From Flavobacterium shii (GTDB lineage: Bacteria > Bacteroidota > Bacteroidia > Flavobacteriales > Flavobacteriaceae): a stretch of DNA of 64,000 nt. The position numbers and the translations under genes were made by a program. The notes beneath the pieces are model-generated. The model saw only the letters and a list, made by a program, of their open reading frames with translations. It did no database searches and was not told the origin of the DNA. Shown one piece after another: positions 37,238-45,579 of the stretch. Numbering within the stretch: position 1 is the first letter of the stretch; each line of letters begins with the position of its first letter. Location: the NCBI RefSeq assembly GCF_025847235.1, contig NZ_JAOZEW010000002.1, forward strand, positions 62,001 to 126,000, in the 5' to 3' direction.

Positions 37238-37690
37238 ATGGGGAGAATCATTTTACAAAACGACAATGTAAATCTTGACACAAACAAAAAGCAGACTTTA
37301 ACAACTGGTTTTATTAGCGATAGAGATATTTTAAAAAACCGTTCCAAAAAATATCTCGCCCTCATTGTGGGACTAGATGCCAAAACATTAACGGATACTA
37401 AAGAAATGAGCGAGTTTATGAGAGCAATTCAGGAAGAATTTGGAACAGCCGAACTTACTAGTTTGCCATTAGGAATCGTTGCCAAATGTTTTCTAGGACA
37501 TCCTTATGAGGTACATACACTTGATTTAAGTGGTAGCCAAATTATTAAGCATTATAAAGCAACCGAAACAATGGAAGCAGATTTTGAAAAAGCCAGAACA
37601 GTTGCCCAACACAATGCTTATGCAATGGTTGAGATCTATAAAGATAAAATCATTTTAATTCGCGAAGACGGAACTGCAACAAAACTATAA
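37238..37690 (+). CDS. Hypothetical protein, first gene of AAA+ operon
   Basis: The 150-residue soluble protein has no signal peptide or membrane segment. It starts MGRIILQNDNVNLDTNKKQT, has a predicted alpha/beta core (KYLALIVGLDAKTLTDTKEM, helix then SEFMRAIQEEFGTAEL) and ends in a beta hairpin (VEIYKDKIILIREDG). I do not recognise the family. It opens a tight plus-strand gene row (gaps of 21, 12, 18, -1 and 1 bases) that ends with a Ycf46-like ATPase, so it should work with that ATPase. Confidence 0.75.
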   Translation: MGRIILQNDNVNLDTNKKQTLTTGFISDRDILKNRSKKYLALIVGLDAKTLTDTKEMSEFMRAIQEEFGTAELTSLPLGIVAKCFLGHPYEVHTLDLSGSQIIKHYKATETMEADFEKARTVAQHNAYAMVEIYKDKIILIREDGTATKL

Positions 37691-37711
37691 AACCAATTAA
37701 CCAAAATAATT

Positions 37712-38089
37712 ATGTCACAACATGCAATCTCTTATGCCGACCTTTCGTTCATAAATAGTTCTTTAAAGGTAATTAAATCAGATATGTCAATAGCTCTATC
37801 TGAATTAGGAACATTAAATTTTAAACAAGATCACTTAGAAAGTGAATTGGTAAAACTCGCTTACTCTTTTGCTGATTTTGTAGAAGCCGATTTAAAGCAT
37901 AAATCATTACAGCTTGCCGAAACCCGACAAGGAAATTTAAAACAAGACTTGCAAATCAGATTTGGATATTATGCCGAAGTGCGAAGAATGGCAACTGGCA
38001 TCCTTCAGGGAGTAGACACAGGTGTTGTAAGTGATGACACTTTAAAATTCACTACCGAAGAGGTAATGATAAAAGCACCCAGCTATTAG
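37712..38089 (+). CDS. N-terminal part of interrupted operon protein, before in-frame amber
   Basis: The frame from ATG 37712 gives 125 residues, largely helical (LSFINSSLKVIKSDMSIALS and the region around KLAYSFADFVEADLKHKSLQ), and ends at TAG 38087. The reading frame continues with no shift: the next codons CTA GCA CCT GCA lead into the 436-residue frame at 38102. So this looks like the first quarter of a protein of about 566 codons, split by one amber codon. The family is unknown. Confidence 0.7.
   Translation: MSQHAISYADLSFINSSLKVIKSDMSIALSELGTLNFKQDHLESELVKLAYSFADFVEADLKHKSLQLAETRQGNLKQDLQIRFGYYAEVRRMATGILQGVDTGVVSDDTLKFTTEEVMIKAPSY
38087..38089 (+). other. In-frame amber codon within an apparent single gene
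   Basis: TAG followed by CTA. Both sides are open in the same frame over 125 and 440 codons. A CAG (Gln) to TAG change would be enough to create it. See findings. Confidence 0.85.
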
Positions 38090-38101
38090 CTAGCACCTGC
38101 A

Positions 38102-39412
38102 TTGGTAGCTTTATCAGCTTGGGTTCGAAACGATAAAAACACAACCGAAAAAGCACTGAATGAAGCATTAAAGAGAGATGACTATAAAACGACTCTTTTC
38201 TTTATGACTGTAATGCGAAGGCTAACACGAAATGATGCAAGTTTAAAATGGCTTGAGCGCTATTTCATGCATCAAAACCCGCATAACCTTGACAGAGAAT
38301 TTATAATCATACTCGAAGCCGTTACAACTGGTGTATTTCCTCCTGCGGCGCGACAATTAATGATGGTTAATGTAAAAAACTGGCTCGATCAACTTACACA
38401 AGGAGATAATTTTATAAATGAACAAAAATCACAATGGGTTAAATTCTTTGAAGCATTGGGTCCTTTGTCTAATGGTAAATACCCATTACTTGAAAAATTT
38501 TCCCTTAATTGGAATCTACTAGACAACTCTTTAAAAGAAGCCAAGACGCATGCAATTTTAGACACACATTTTAAAAGTATCATCTCATCATCATCCGATT
38601 TTTCAAAAAGCGCAAAAGTTCAATTAGATGAAATTTTATCCCTATTAGTAACCAACTTTGATGATGAAGAATTGCCATTACAGGAACAGGTAAGGCTTAA
38701 CCAACTCATCATACAAATGGATGGTAACAAAACAGCTGCTCAGGCCATTATGGATGCCGAAAAACATATTTTTGAGGAACAAGTTGATTTCTTACAATTG
38801 CTTACCAATGCATCATTTAACCCCGAACTATCCGGAGCAACCAAAGTAACTCAAGCACTAGCTGTTTCTATAAGTCAGCCTTGGATTATGGAAGCACACA
38901 ATACCTTTACTGCACAAAACAGAAATAAAATTCCTCAATCTATTGAACTTTCTATAGATGATTTTAAAGCTTCAACAAAAGATGGAAGCGAAGAAAACGA
39001 ACTTTTAAATAAACAAGAAGAATTTTATGGTCATATCTTAAATACACAACTTAAAAGTCTTTCATCTCCTTACACTGGCGTTATCATTGGAATATTAATT
39101 TGTTTACTGGGGCTTTGGGCGTATAATCTCCATGTTATGGTTGCCTTTATAGGAGTTGCCATTGGTGGTCTTATAGTTTTTAACTCTATTAGCAATTACA
39201 GCAAAGCAAAAAATAAAACCATTGAAAGTGTAGAAGAACGAAAAACAAAAGCAAAGGAGGTTTTAAGGGGTTGTCTCGCAGAAACTGTAGATTATAGGAA
39301 GGAACATACAACAGAAGATAATAAAGCCGAAGAAATAAGGGAATTACTATGTTCCATTACGCCAGAAGATTTTTCGAGTGTATCAAAAGAAACAGTAAGA
39401 AATATTATCTAA
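38102..39412 (+). CDS. C-terminal part of interrupted operon protein, two membrane segments
   Basis: The frame open from 38090 has a usable TTG at 38102 and encodes about 436 residues. It is helical and charged in its first 320 residues (for example FKSIISSSSDFSKSAKVQLD). Then it has two adjacent membrane segments, VIIGILICLLGLWAY and VMVAFIGVAIGGLIVF (about 326-362), and a charged tail (VEERKTKAKEVLRG). It is the only membrane-spanning product of the operon, so it may anchor the system in the membrane. It is in frame with the preceding 37712-38089, separated by a single TAG. Confidence 0.72.
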   Translation: MVALSAWVRNDKNTTEKALNEALKRDDYKTTLFFMTVMRRLTRNDASLKWLERYFMHQNPHNLDREFIIILEAVTTGVFPPAARQLMMVNVKNWLDQLTQGDNFINEQKSQWVKFFEALGPLSNGKYPLLEKFSLNWNLLDNSLKEAKTHAILDTHFKSIISSSSDFSKSAKVQLDEILSLLVTNFDDEELPLQEQVRLNQLIIQMDGNKTAAQAIMDAEKHIFEEQVDFLQLLTNASFNPELSGATKVTQALAVSISQPWIMEAHNTFTAQNRNKIPQSIELSIDDFKASTKDGSEENELLNKQEEFYGHILNTQLKSLSSPYTGVIIGILICLLGLWAYNLHVMVAFIGVAIGGLIVFNSISNYSKAKNKTIESVEERKTKAKEVLRGCLAETVDYRKEHTTEDNKAEEIRELLCSITPEDFSSVSKETVRNII

Positions 39413-39430
39413 TATCTAAAATCAAACACA

Positions 39431-39622
39431 ATGACAAAAATAATTTTAGGCGATCACTCAGAAGAATCTGAGAATACCTTACTCGAAACAAAGAGAGAAA
39501 TCAATATAAAACCAAATTTATTTCAAGGCAGAACTGAGGCTGAATTAGGAAATTCAAAATTTCCAGATTGGGATATTGTTCCTCCAAATCAATTCATAAA
39601 TCCAAGAATTAAATCACAATAA
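39431..39622 (+). CDS. Small hypothetical protein of AAA+ operon
   Basis: The 63-residue protein MTKIILGDHSEESENTLLET continues with a low-complexity acidic/basic start and ends with PDWDIVPPNQFINPRIKSQ. It has no membrane segment and no recognised motif. Its stop overlaps the next start in a TAATG junction (39622), a sign of translational coupling. Confidence 0.65.
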   Translation: MTKIILGDHSEESENTLLETKREINIKPNLFQGRTEAELGNSKFPDWDIVPPNQFINPRIKSQ

Positions 39623-40155
39623 TGATAGCACCTACAACTTATTCTGAGTGGACAAAATTACTTGATCAATTTGGTGATGGAAATGACACCGTTTTAGAAG
39701 AATTAAATAAAGGCAGTTTCATTATTGACGCCGGAACTGCAACGCGCTTCTATATAAAAGTAGAAGAAGTATATAAGAAACGGAAACAAAACTGGCTGGA
39801 CAAGTTCCAACGTTCCTTTCAGTTGCAAGATTTTAAAACAGAAGATGATTTCGAAATTGCCCTAAGAGATGGCAAACAGAATCTTTCTCCACTGGGAAAA
39901 TTTGTCATGCTAAAAGGTTTTCCCGATGATCTAAACAAAACATTAAAAAAAGATCTTGAAGATTTTGTGACTGAAATAAAAACGTCATTAAAAAACAACA
40001 ATTTAAAAAACGCAAAAGGAAGGGACAAGATAATATTCTTATTAAACTCTTTTGAACTTTATACTACTTCCGAAGAAATCAAAACAAGTATTAAAAACAA
40101 TACCCCAAATACAAACGAAATAATTGCTCCAACAGGTAGAAAAATAATATTTTAA
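39622..40155 (+). CDS. Hypothetical helical protein of AAA+ operon
   Basis: The 177-residue protein MIAPTTYSEWTKLLDQFGDG is strongly helical and charged (VEEVYKKRKQNWLDKFQRSF, LKKDLEDFVTEIKTSLKNNN) with no membrane segment. I do not recognise the family. It ends one base before the AAA+ gene, with which it is surely co-translated. It may be an adaptor for the ATPase (inference from position). Confidence 0.72.
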   Translation: MIAPTTYSEWTKLLDQFGDGNDTVLEELNKGSFIIDAGTATRFYIKVEEVYKKRKQNWLDKFQRSFQLQDFKTEDDFEIALRDGKQNLSPLGKFVMLKGFPDDLNKTLKKDLEDFVTEIKTSLKNNNLKNAKGRDKIIFLLNSFELYTTSEEIKTSIKNNTPNTNEIIAPTGRKIIF

Positions 40156-40156
40156 A

Positions 40157-41710
40157 ATGGCAAATAAAGCAGAATTCAAAACTTCGCTTTTGCGAATGTT
40201 CAGAGCCAGAATCCCTTTTATATCTATACGAAGTATCGAAAGAGCACGAGTTTTAGAGGTTATTCAACAATTAGCAGAAGAAATCAATATTCCAATTTAC
40301 TACCATAGTTTATCACATGGGACTATAGATATAAAATCCAAAAAAAGTGTAAATGATGATCGATCTGTTGCAGGAGGTTTAGATTATGCCGTTCAAAATA
40401 TTTCGCAAAGACAAAACTTAACTTTTATCTTTACAGAAGTAAGCGACATTGAAGACGATAATCTAGTTTCAAGACATCTTTATGATTGTGTAATCCAAGC
40501 AATCGAAAGAGGTGGGAGTATTTGCCTAATTACAACTAAGACTATCTGGCCACAACTACAACGTTTAGGCATGACCATCACACTCGATGCACCAAATGAA
40601 GAAGAAATGCTTGAAGTCGTTAAAGAATGCGTAACACCTTATAAGGGCTCAATCCCACTAGAATGGGATGAAGCAGATTATAAAATGGCCGCAACTATTT
40701 TGGCTAATATGACCAAAATAGAGGCCGAAAATGTTTTGGCTACGCAAATGGCAAAAGGTTCCATAACAAAGGAAGACATAAAAGAATTAAGCAATGCAAA
40801 GGATAAATTATTCAGCGATATATCAGGATTAGAAAAAGTAAAACTCGATCCTTCTACCCTTTCTGTTGCTGGATTAAGCGGACTTCAGCATTGGCTTGAC
40901 AACCAAAAACAACTTTTAACAGCCGACTTAAAAGCAAGAAAGATGAGGCCTCCACGAGGCGTTTTATTAGTGGGAGTACCAGGTTGTGGTAAATCATTAT
41001 CTGCCAAATTTATTGCAGCAAACTGGAACCTGCCTTTATATCGCCTGGATCTTGCTGCCATTCAAGGTCAATATCTCGGGCAATCTGAAAATAGGTTAAA
41101 AGAAGCGTTGGCATCTGCAGATAATGCTGCTCCTTGTATATTATGGATCGATGAAATCGAAAAAGGGCTTTCTGGCGCAACGGGTTCTAGTGATGGCGGT
41201 ACATCCACAAGAATGGTTGGACAATTTCTGTTTTGGCTCCAAGAAAGTATGGCAAAAGTTTTTGTGGTTTCTACCGCAAATGATGTTAGTAAATTACCAC
41301 CTGAACTTTTGAGAAGAGGTCGTTTTGATGAATTGTTTTTTGTTGATTTACCAGGCGAAATCGAGAGAAAAGATATCATCAATTTATATATAAAACGAAA
41401 TTTATTAACTCAGCCTTCAGCGCATACATTGGATCAACTCGTTGAAATTTCCGAAGGCTTTGCAGGCTCTGACCTTGAAGGAGCAGTTAGAGATGTTGCC
41501 ATACAGGCAGTAATTCATGGAGATAACATTGTTGATGACTCACTTTTTGAAAAATGTTTTAAGAACATCGTGCCCTTGAGCAAAACTGCGCCCGAAAAAA
41601 TTGAAGCAATTAGAGTCTGGGGAAAAGAAAGAGCTGTTCCTGCGTCTGGAGTTTCCTGGGACATTTCGACTAATGATAAACTAATTGGTAAACGTTCTAT
41701 TATTATTTAA
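40157..41710 (+). CDS. AAA+ ATPase, Ycf46-like
   Basis: The 517-residue ATPase has an N-terminal domain (about 1-215) like the first, degenerate ATPase-like part of Ycf46 proteins (RARIPFISIRSIERARVLEV), then an AAA+ domain. Walker A is GVPGCGKS (273-280), Walker B is LWIDEIEKG (Asp332, Glu333), and the arginine-finger region is RRGRFDELFFVDLP (Arg386-389). All catalytic residues are present, so it should be an active hexameric remodelling ATPase, possibly with FtsH/CDC48-like unfolding activity but without a protease domain. It closes the operon and is followed by a perfect 18-bp hairpin. Confidence 0.92.
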   Translation: MANKAEFKTSLLRMFRARIPFISIRSIERARVLEVIQQLAEEINIPIYYHSLSHGTIDIKSKKSVNDDRSVAGGLDYAVQNISQRQNLTFIFTEVSDIEDDNLVSRHLYDCVIQAIERGGSICLITTKTIWPQLQRLGMTITLDAPNEEEMLEVVKECVTPYKGSIPLEWDEADYKMAATILANMTKIEAENVLATQMAKGSITKEDIKELSNAKDKLFSDISGLEKVKLDPSTLSVAGLSGLQHWLDNQKQLLTADLKARKMRPPRGVLLVGVPGCGKSLSAKFIAANWNLPLYRLDLAAIQGQYLGQSENRLKEALASADNAAPCILWIDEIEKGLSGATGSSDGGTSTRMVGQFLFWLQESMAKVFVVSTANDVSKLPPELLRRGRFDELFFVDLPGEIERKDIINLYIKRNLLTQPSAHTLDQLVEISEGFAGSDLEGAVRDVAIQAVIHGDNIVDDSLFEKCFKNIVPLSKTAPEKIEAIRVWGKERAVPASGVSWDISTNDKLIGKRSIII

Positions 41711-41716
41711 TGAGCA

Positions 41717-41756
41717 ACAAGTTCTAAATAATCTATACAGATTATTTAGAACTTGT
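41717..41756. terminator. 18-bp perfect hairpin after AAA+ operon
   Basis: The arms acaagttctaaataatct (41717-41734) and agattatttagaacttgt (41739-41756) pair without a mismatch around a 4-base loop. No T-run follows on plus, so factor-independent termination is doubtful. It may act as an mRNA 3' end stabiliser or be a repeat element. Confidence 0.6.
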
Positions 41757-42406
41757 CATTATATCCGTTAACAACTTTACAATTAACAATTCCACTACTT
41801 TGATTTTTCTACTAAAAAAACCACTCTTTGAAGTTCCCTTTTTATTACCATTATTTAATTTCTTCTTTCTGCTTAACAGAAAATAATCTTCCAAATTACT
41901 CAACTTCAAAAAGTAAAAGACCAAAACTTTTAACGAACAGCACCTCAAAAAAATTAACCTTTTATAATAATTATGTGACTGTAAAATTTTAAAAAGTAAA
42001 ATACTACAAATTACTCTTCGGGACACAATTTTAAAGTCTTAATTTATAGTTTCTACTTATAAATCACAGACAATACAGCATATAACAAATTAAAAATCAA
42101 CAATTTACATTATATTTGATTGTTTTTTTAATATTCAAAATTTCACAAAGTAGTATATCCTTTTAGATAACTTAATTAAAATCATAAGCATAACCTATCT
42201 TTTAGTAAAAACCAACAAATGTCCATAATTTAACATTAAAACAACATAATACTCAATAAAAAATAATAACTTAAAATAATTATGTAACGATTCGCGAAAA
42301 TAATATAACTATTACTTTTTGAAATAAATTAATTTTATTTTAATTAAACCAATTTAAAAAAATTAGGTCTTAAATAAAAAAGTTTCAGATAAAAAACATT
42401 TACGCT
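41757..42406. other. 650-base AT-rich spacer without a supported gene
   Basis: The segment has long A/T runs and no convincing frame. A 94-codon minus-strand frame (41742-42026) lacks any motif and has shadow-like composition. TATATTTG at 42111-42118 matches the -7 element but is about 290 bases upstream of the next gene. Confidence 0.4.
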
Positions 42407-43507
42407 ATGAAAATTTTAAAAAACATAAACATAATAAGAAGGAAATTAATGCATAGTATTACCAAAAATATTGGTCATTCGAAACTTAATAAAAAAAGTA
42501 ATCTAGCCATTAAACCCGAAATTAAAAGAGTCTTAATTTCCCGCCCCAACGGTCGATTAGGAAATTTAATATTGATTACTCCATTATTAGAAGAAGTAAT
42601 CACCACATTTCCAGGCTGTAGAATAGATCTGTTTGTAAAAGGAAGCCTAGCACCTATATTATTCAAAAACTATGATAATGTAGACAAAATAATTGAATTA
42701 CCTAAAAGGCCTTTTAAGAGTTTATTACAATACATAAAAGTGTGGATATCTCTTAGAAAACAAGAATACGACATCGCAATTAATGTTGATAAAAATTCAT
42801 CATCCGGAAGACTTTCCGTTAAGTTTTCGAATTCAAAATTCAAATTTTTTGGAGATTCTACGATAGAAAATATTCAATCAAAATACGATGATTATGATCA
42901 TATCGCAAAATATCCGGTATATAATTTCAGGAGTTACTTAAACTACATAGGCTTTACACCCAATAACAAACCAATCGCGGCTTTAAATCTCAAATTAAGC
43001 GATTTAGAAATTATTGAAGGTAAAAAAGCATTAGACAAATTAGTGAATAAAGATAAAAAAACACTTTGTATTTATACTTATGCTACTGGTGATAAATGCT
43101 ACTCCAAATCATGGTGGGGAAAGTTTTATAAAAAATTAAAATCTCAATATCCGAATCATAATATCATTGAAATTTTACCGATTGAAAATATTTCACAAAT
43201 TGATTTTAAAGCACCTCACTTTTACAGTAAAGATATTCGTGAAATTGGAGCAGTAATTGCAAATACAGAAGTTTTCATTGGAGCCGATTGTGGGATTATG
43301 CACTTAGCAAGTTCGGTACAAACACCAACAATTGGGCTATTCTCCATTAGTGAGCAAAAAAAATACGAACCTTATCACAATCATAGTATAGCAATAAATA
43401 CTAATAAAACCTCTATTCTACAATCGATCAAAATTATAGCGTCCATGATTGCCCATAACATATCACTAAGAGTCACTGCTACATCGACAATTATAGCACT
43501 TAGTTAA
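42407..43507 (+). CDS. Glycosyltransferase family 9 protein (heptosyltransferase-like)
   Basis: The 366-residue protein has the GT9 fold. VLISRPNGRLGNLILITPLL near the start and FIGADCGIMHLASSVQTPTIGLF near the end are the signatures of the ADP-heptose or hexose transferase group. It probably adds a sugar to lipopolysaccharide core or a surface glycan. The start MKILKNINIIRRKLMHS includes some 40 unconserved residues, so a later start (MHSITKNIG, about residue 16) is possible. It stands alone in an AT-rich region. Confidence 0.85.
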   Translation: MKILKNINIIRRKLMHSITKNIGHSKLNKKSNLAIKPEIKRVLISRPNGRLGNLILITPLLEEVITTFPGCRIDLFVKGSLAPILFKNYDNVDKIIELPKRPFKSLLQYIKVWISLRKQEYDIAINVDKNSSSGRLSVKFSNSKFKFFGDSTIENIQSKYDDYDHIAKYPVYNFRSYLNYIGFTPNNKPIAALNLKLSDLEIIEGKKALDKLVNKDKKTLCIYTYATGDKCYSKSWWGKFYKKLKSQYPNHNIIEILPIENISQIDFKAPHFYSKDIREIGAVIANTEVFIGADCGIMHLASSVQTPTIGLFSISEQKKYEPYHNHSIAINTNKTSILQSIKIIASMIAHNISLRVTATSTIIALS

Positions 43508-43609
43508 ACAAAAAACTGACTTCCAGTAACTTTATTAAATTTTAATCGTCCTATATAAAAACATGTTTAAAATTTAGTAATTAAAAGTTATCAACCAAAA
43601 CCAATCATC

Positions 43610-45100
43610 ATGGAAAAAAAATCAAATCACTCCTTATTAAAAGTGCTAATTTTTAGTGCTTTTTTCCAATTTATCTTAGTTAGTACCTGTTTTGCTCAAA
43701 CAAAAGTAGATAAAATAGATAAATTAATAAGTCAATACTCCAAATACGACCAGTTTAATGGAACTGTTCTTGTGGCAGAAAACGGAAATATTATTTATAA
43801 AAAAGGCTTTGGATTAGCCAATATGGAATGGAAAATCCCCAATGAACCTAATACAAAATTTAGATTAGGTTCTATCACTAAACAATTCACAGCTTTATTG
43901 ATCCTTCAGTTAGTCGAGCAAGGAAAATTAAAATTAGATGTTCCCATTTCTACCTATCTACCTGACTATTCTAAAACAAATGGAGACAAAATAACCATTC
44001 ATCAATTACTAACACATTCTTCGGGTATACCTAATTACACTTCATTTCCTAATTTTTTCAAAGAAACTAGCAGAAATCCATATACACCGGAAGCATTTGT
44101 AAAAACATTTGCCGATTTACCCCTTGAGTTTAAACCGGGAGAAAAATTCTCTTATAGTAATTCTGGCTATTTCGTATTGGGTTATATCATAGAAAAAGTT
44201 ACAGGAAAAACATACGAGCAATGTTTACAAGATAACATTTTCACGCCTCTTATGATGAAAAATTCCGGCTATGACCATCATGACATTATTTTAGCCAATA
44301 GAGCCACGGGATACGAACGAAAAGAAAGAAGCGATATGAGCAACTATATGAACTCGAGCTACATCGACATGTCTCTTCCTTATGCCGCAGGATCTTTGTA
44401 TTCGACTGTAGAAGATTTATACTTATGGGATCAGGCACTTTATACCGACAAATTATTATCAGCTAATTCCAAAAAATTATTATTTGACAAATACATAAAC
44501 ACAAGATTCTCACCCACGTCATATTATGGATATGGATGGTTTATTGAGGAAGCTAGTATTGACAAAACAGATAAAAAAGTACAGATTATTGAACATGGTG
44601 GTGGAATAAATGGATTCAATACACTAATCTCTCGTATTCCATCATCTAAAGATTTGATAGTTTTATTAAACAATACTGGAGGAACTGGTCTTAATGAAAT
44701 GTCCAAAGCAATACGAGCTATTTTATACGATATGCCGTATGATACACCCAAAAGATCAGCTGCTTATGCTTTATTAAATATTATTAAAGCTCAAGGATTA
44801 GAAACTGGATTGAAAAACCTTGAAGAATTCAAGAAATCTAATGAATATGCTATTAAGGAAAATGAGATGAATTATGCTGGATATGAATTACTACAATCGG
44901 GAAAAACCAAAGAAGCAATAGCCGTTTTTAAAGCAAATGTAGATGCTTTTCCTAAATCGGGAAATGCATACGATAGTCTGGGAGAAGCTTATTTAAAAGA
45001 CGGAGATAAAAAACTCGCTATTCTAAATTATAAAAAATCGATCCAACTTGATCCAAAAAATGAGAGCGGAAAGAAAACATTGGAAGAAATATCCAAATAA
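43610..45100 (+). CDS. Serine beta-lactamase-like hydrolase with C-terminal TPRs
   Basis: The 496-residue protein has a signal peptide (VLIFSAFFQFILVSTCFAQ region), then a class C/ D-Ala-D-Ala peptidase-type domain. The catalytic set is Ser88-x-x-Lys91 (GSITKQF), Tyr182-Ser-Asn (YSNSGY) and His329-Gly-Gly (EHGGGI). The last about 110 residues are TPR-like (YAGYELLQSGKTKEAIAVFK, NAYDSLGEAYLKDGDKKLAI). It acts in the periplasm, probably on a peptide, ester or cell-wall component. Beta-lactam resistance cannot be claimed. Confidence 0.9.
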   Translation: MEKKSNHSLLKVLIFSAFFQFILVSTCFAQTKVDKIDKLISQYSKYDQFNGTVLVAENGNIIYKKGFGLANMEWKIPNEPNTKFRLGSITKQFTALLILQLVEQGKLKLDVPISTYLPDYSKTNGDKITIHQLLTHSSGIPNYTSFPNFFKETSRNPYTPEAFVKTFADLPLEFKPGEKFSYSNSGYFVLGYIIEKVTGKTYEQCLQDNIFTPLMMKNSGYDHHDIILANRATGYERKERSDMSNYMNSSYIDMSLPYAAGSLYSTVEDLYLWDQALYTDKLLSANSKKLLFDKYINTRFSPTSYYGYGWFIEEASIDKTDKKVQIIEHGGGINGFNTLISRIPSSKDLIVLLNNTGGTGLNEMSKAIRAILYDMPYDTPKRSAAYALLNIIKAQGLETGLKNLEEFKKSNEYAIKENEMNYAGYELLQSGKTKEAIAVFKANVDAFPKSGNAYDSLGEAYLKDGDKKLAILNYKKSIQLDPKNESGKKTLEEISK

Positions 45101-45128
45101 TATTTTTTGAATACTTTTATATTTAACC

Positions 45129-45156
45129 AACCGCAATTATCTAATTGCGGTTTTGG
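45129..45156. terminator. Terminator after the beta-lactamase-like gene
   Basis: The stem aaccgcaatta (45129-45139) and taattgcggtt (45142-45152) is followed by TTTT and further T-rich sequence. Confidence 0.8.
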
Positions 45157-45180
45157 TTTTAATCAAAAAAAATTAAAATT

Positions 45181-45549
45181 ATGATAACTTCCAAACCCAA
45201 AAATATTGATGAATATATTGTTGATTTCCCTGAGGAAATTCAGAAAATCTTAGAACAAATACGCATGACTATTAAAAAAGCTGCTCCAGATGCCAAAGAA
45301 AAAATAAGTTATGCTATCCCTACTTTTACACTTAATGGCAACTTAGTACATTTTGCTGCGTTCAAAAATCATATTGGTTTTTATGCAATGCCATCGGGAA
45401 ATGAAGCTTTTCAAGAAGAACTTTCTATTTATAAATCCGGAAAAGGCTCAATTCAGTTTCCATTAAATAAACCAATGCCTCTGGATTTAATAACCAAGAT
45501 TATAAATTTTAGGGTAAAAGAAAATTTAGAGAAAATTAAAAGCCGATAA
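45181..45549 (+). CDS. DUF1801 protein (YdhG-like iron chaperone)
   Basis: The 122-residue protein has the family sequence IDEYIVDFPEEIQKILEQIR, then APDAKEKISYAIPTFTLNGN and FAAFKNHIGFYAMPSGNEAF, an alpha/beta fold related to frataxin-like proteins. In Bacillus the related YdhG-type protein was linked to iron, but the role here is unknown. It is convergent with the LysM gene at 45580. Confidence 0.85.
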   Translation: MITSKPKNIDEYIVDFPEEIQKILEQIRMTIKKAAPDAKEKISYAIPTFTLNGNLVHFAAFKNHIGFYAMPSGNEAFQEELSIYKSGKGSIQFPLNKPMPLDLITKIINFRVKENLEKIKSR

Positions 45550-45579
45550 GCTAAAAAAGTAGATTTGTAGTTTGATGTT

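Noticed and set aside
41742..42026. 94-codon minus-strand open frame after the AAA+ operon
   Set aside because: It overlaps the hairpin, is Leu/Lys/Ser-rich as expected from reading AT-rich DNA, and has no recognisable feature.
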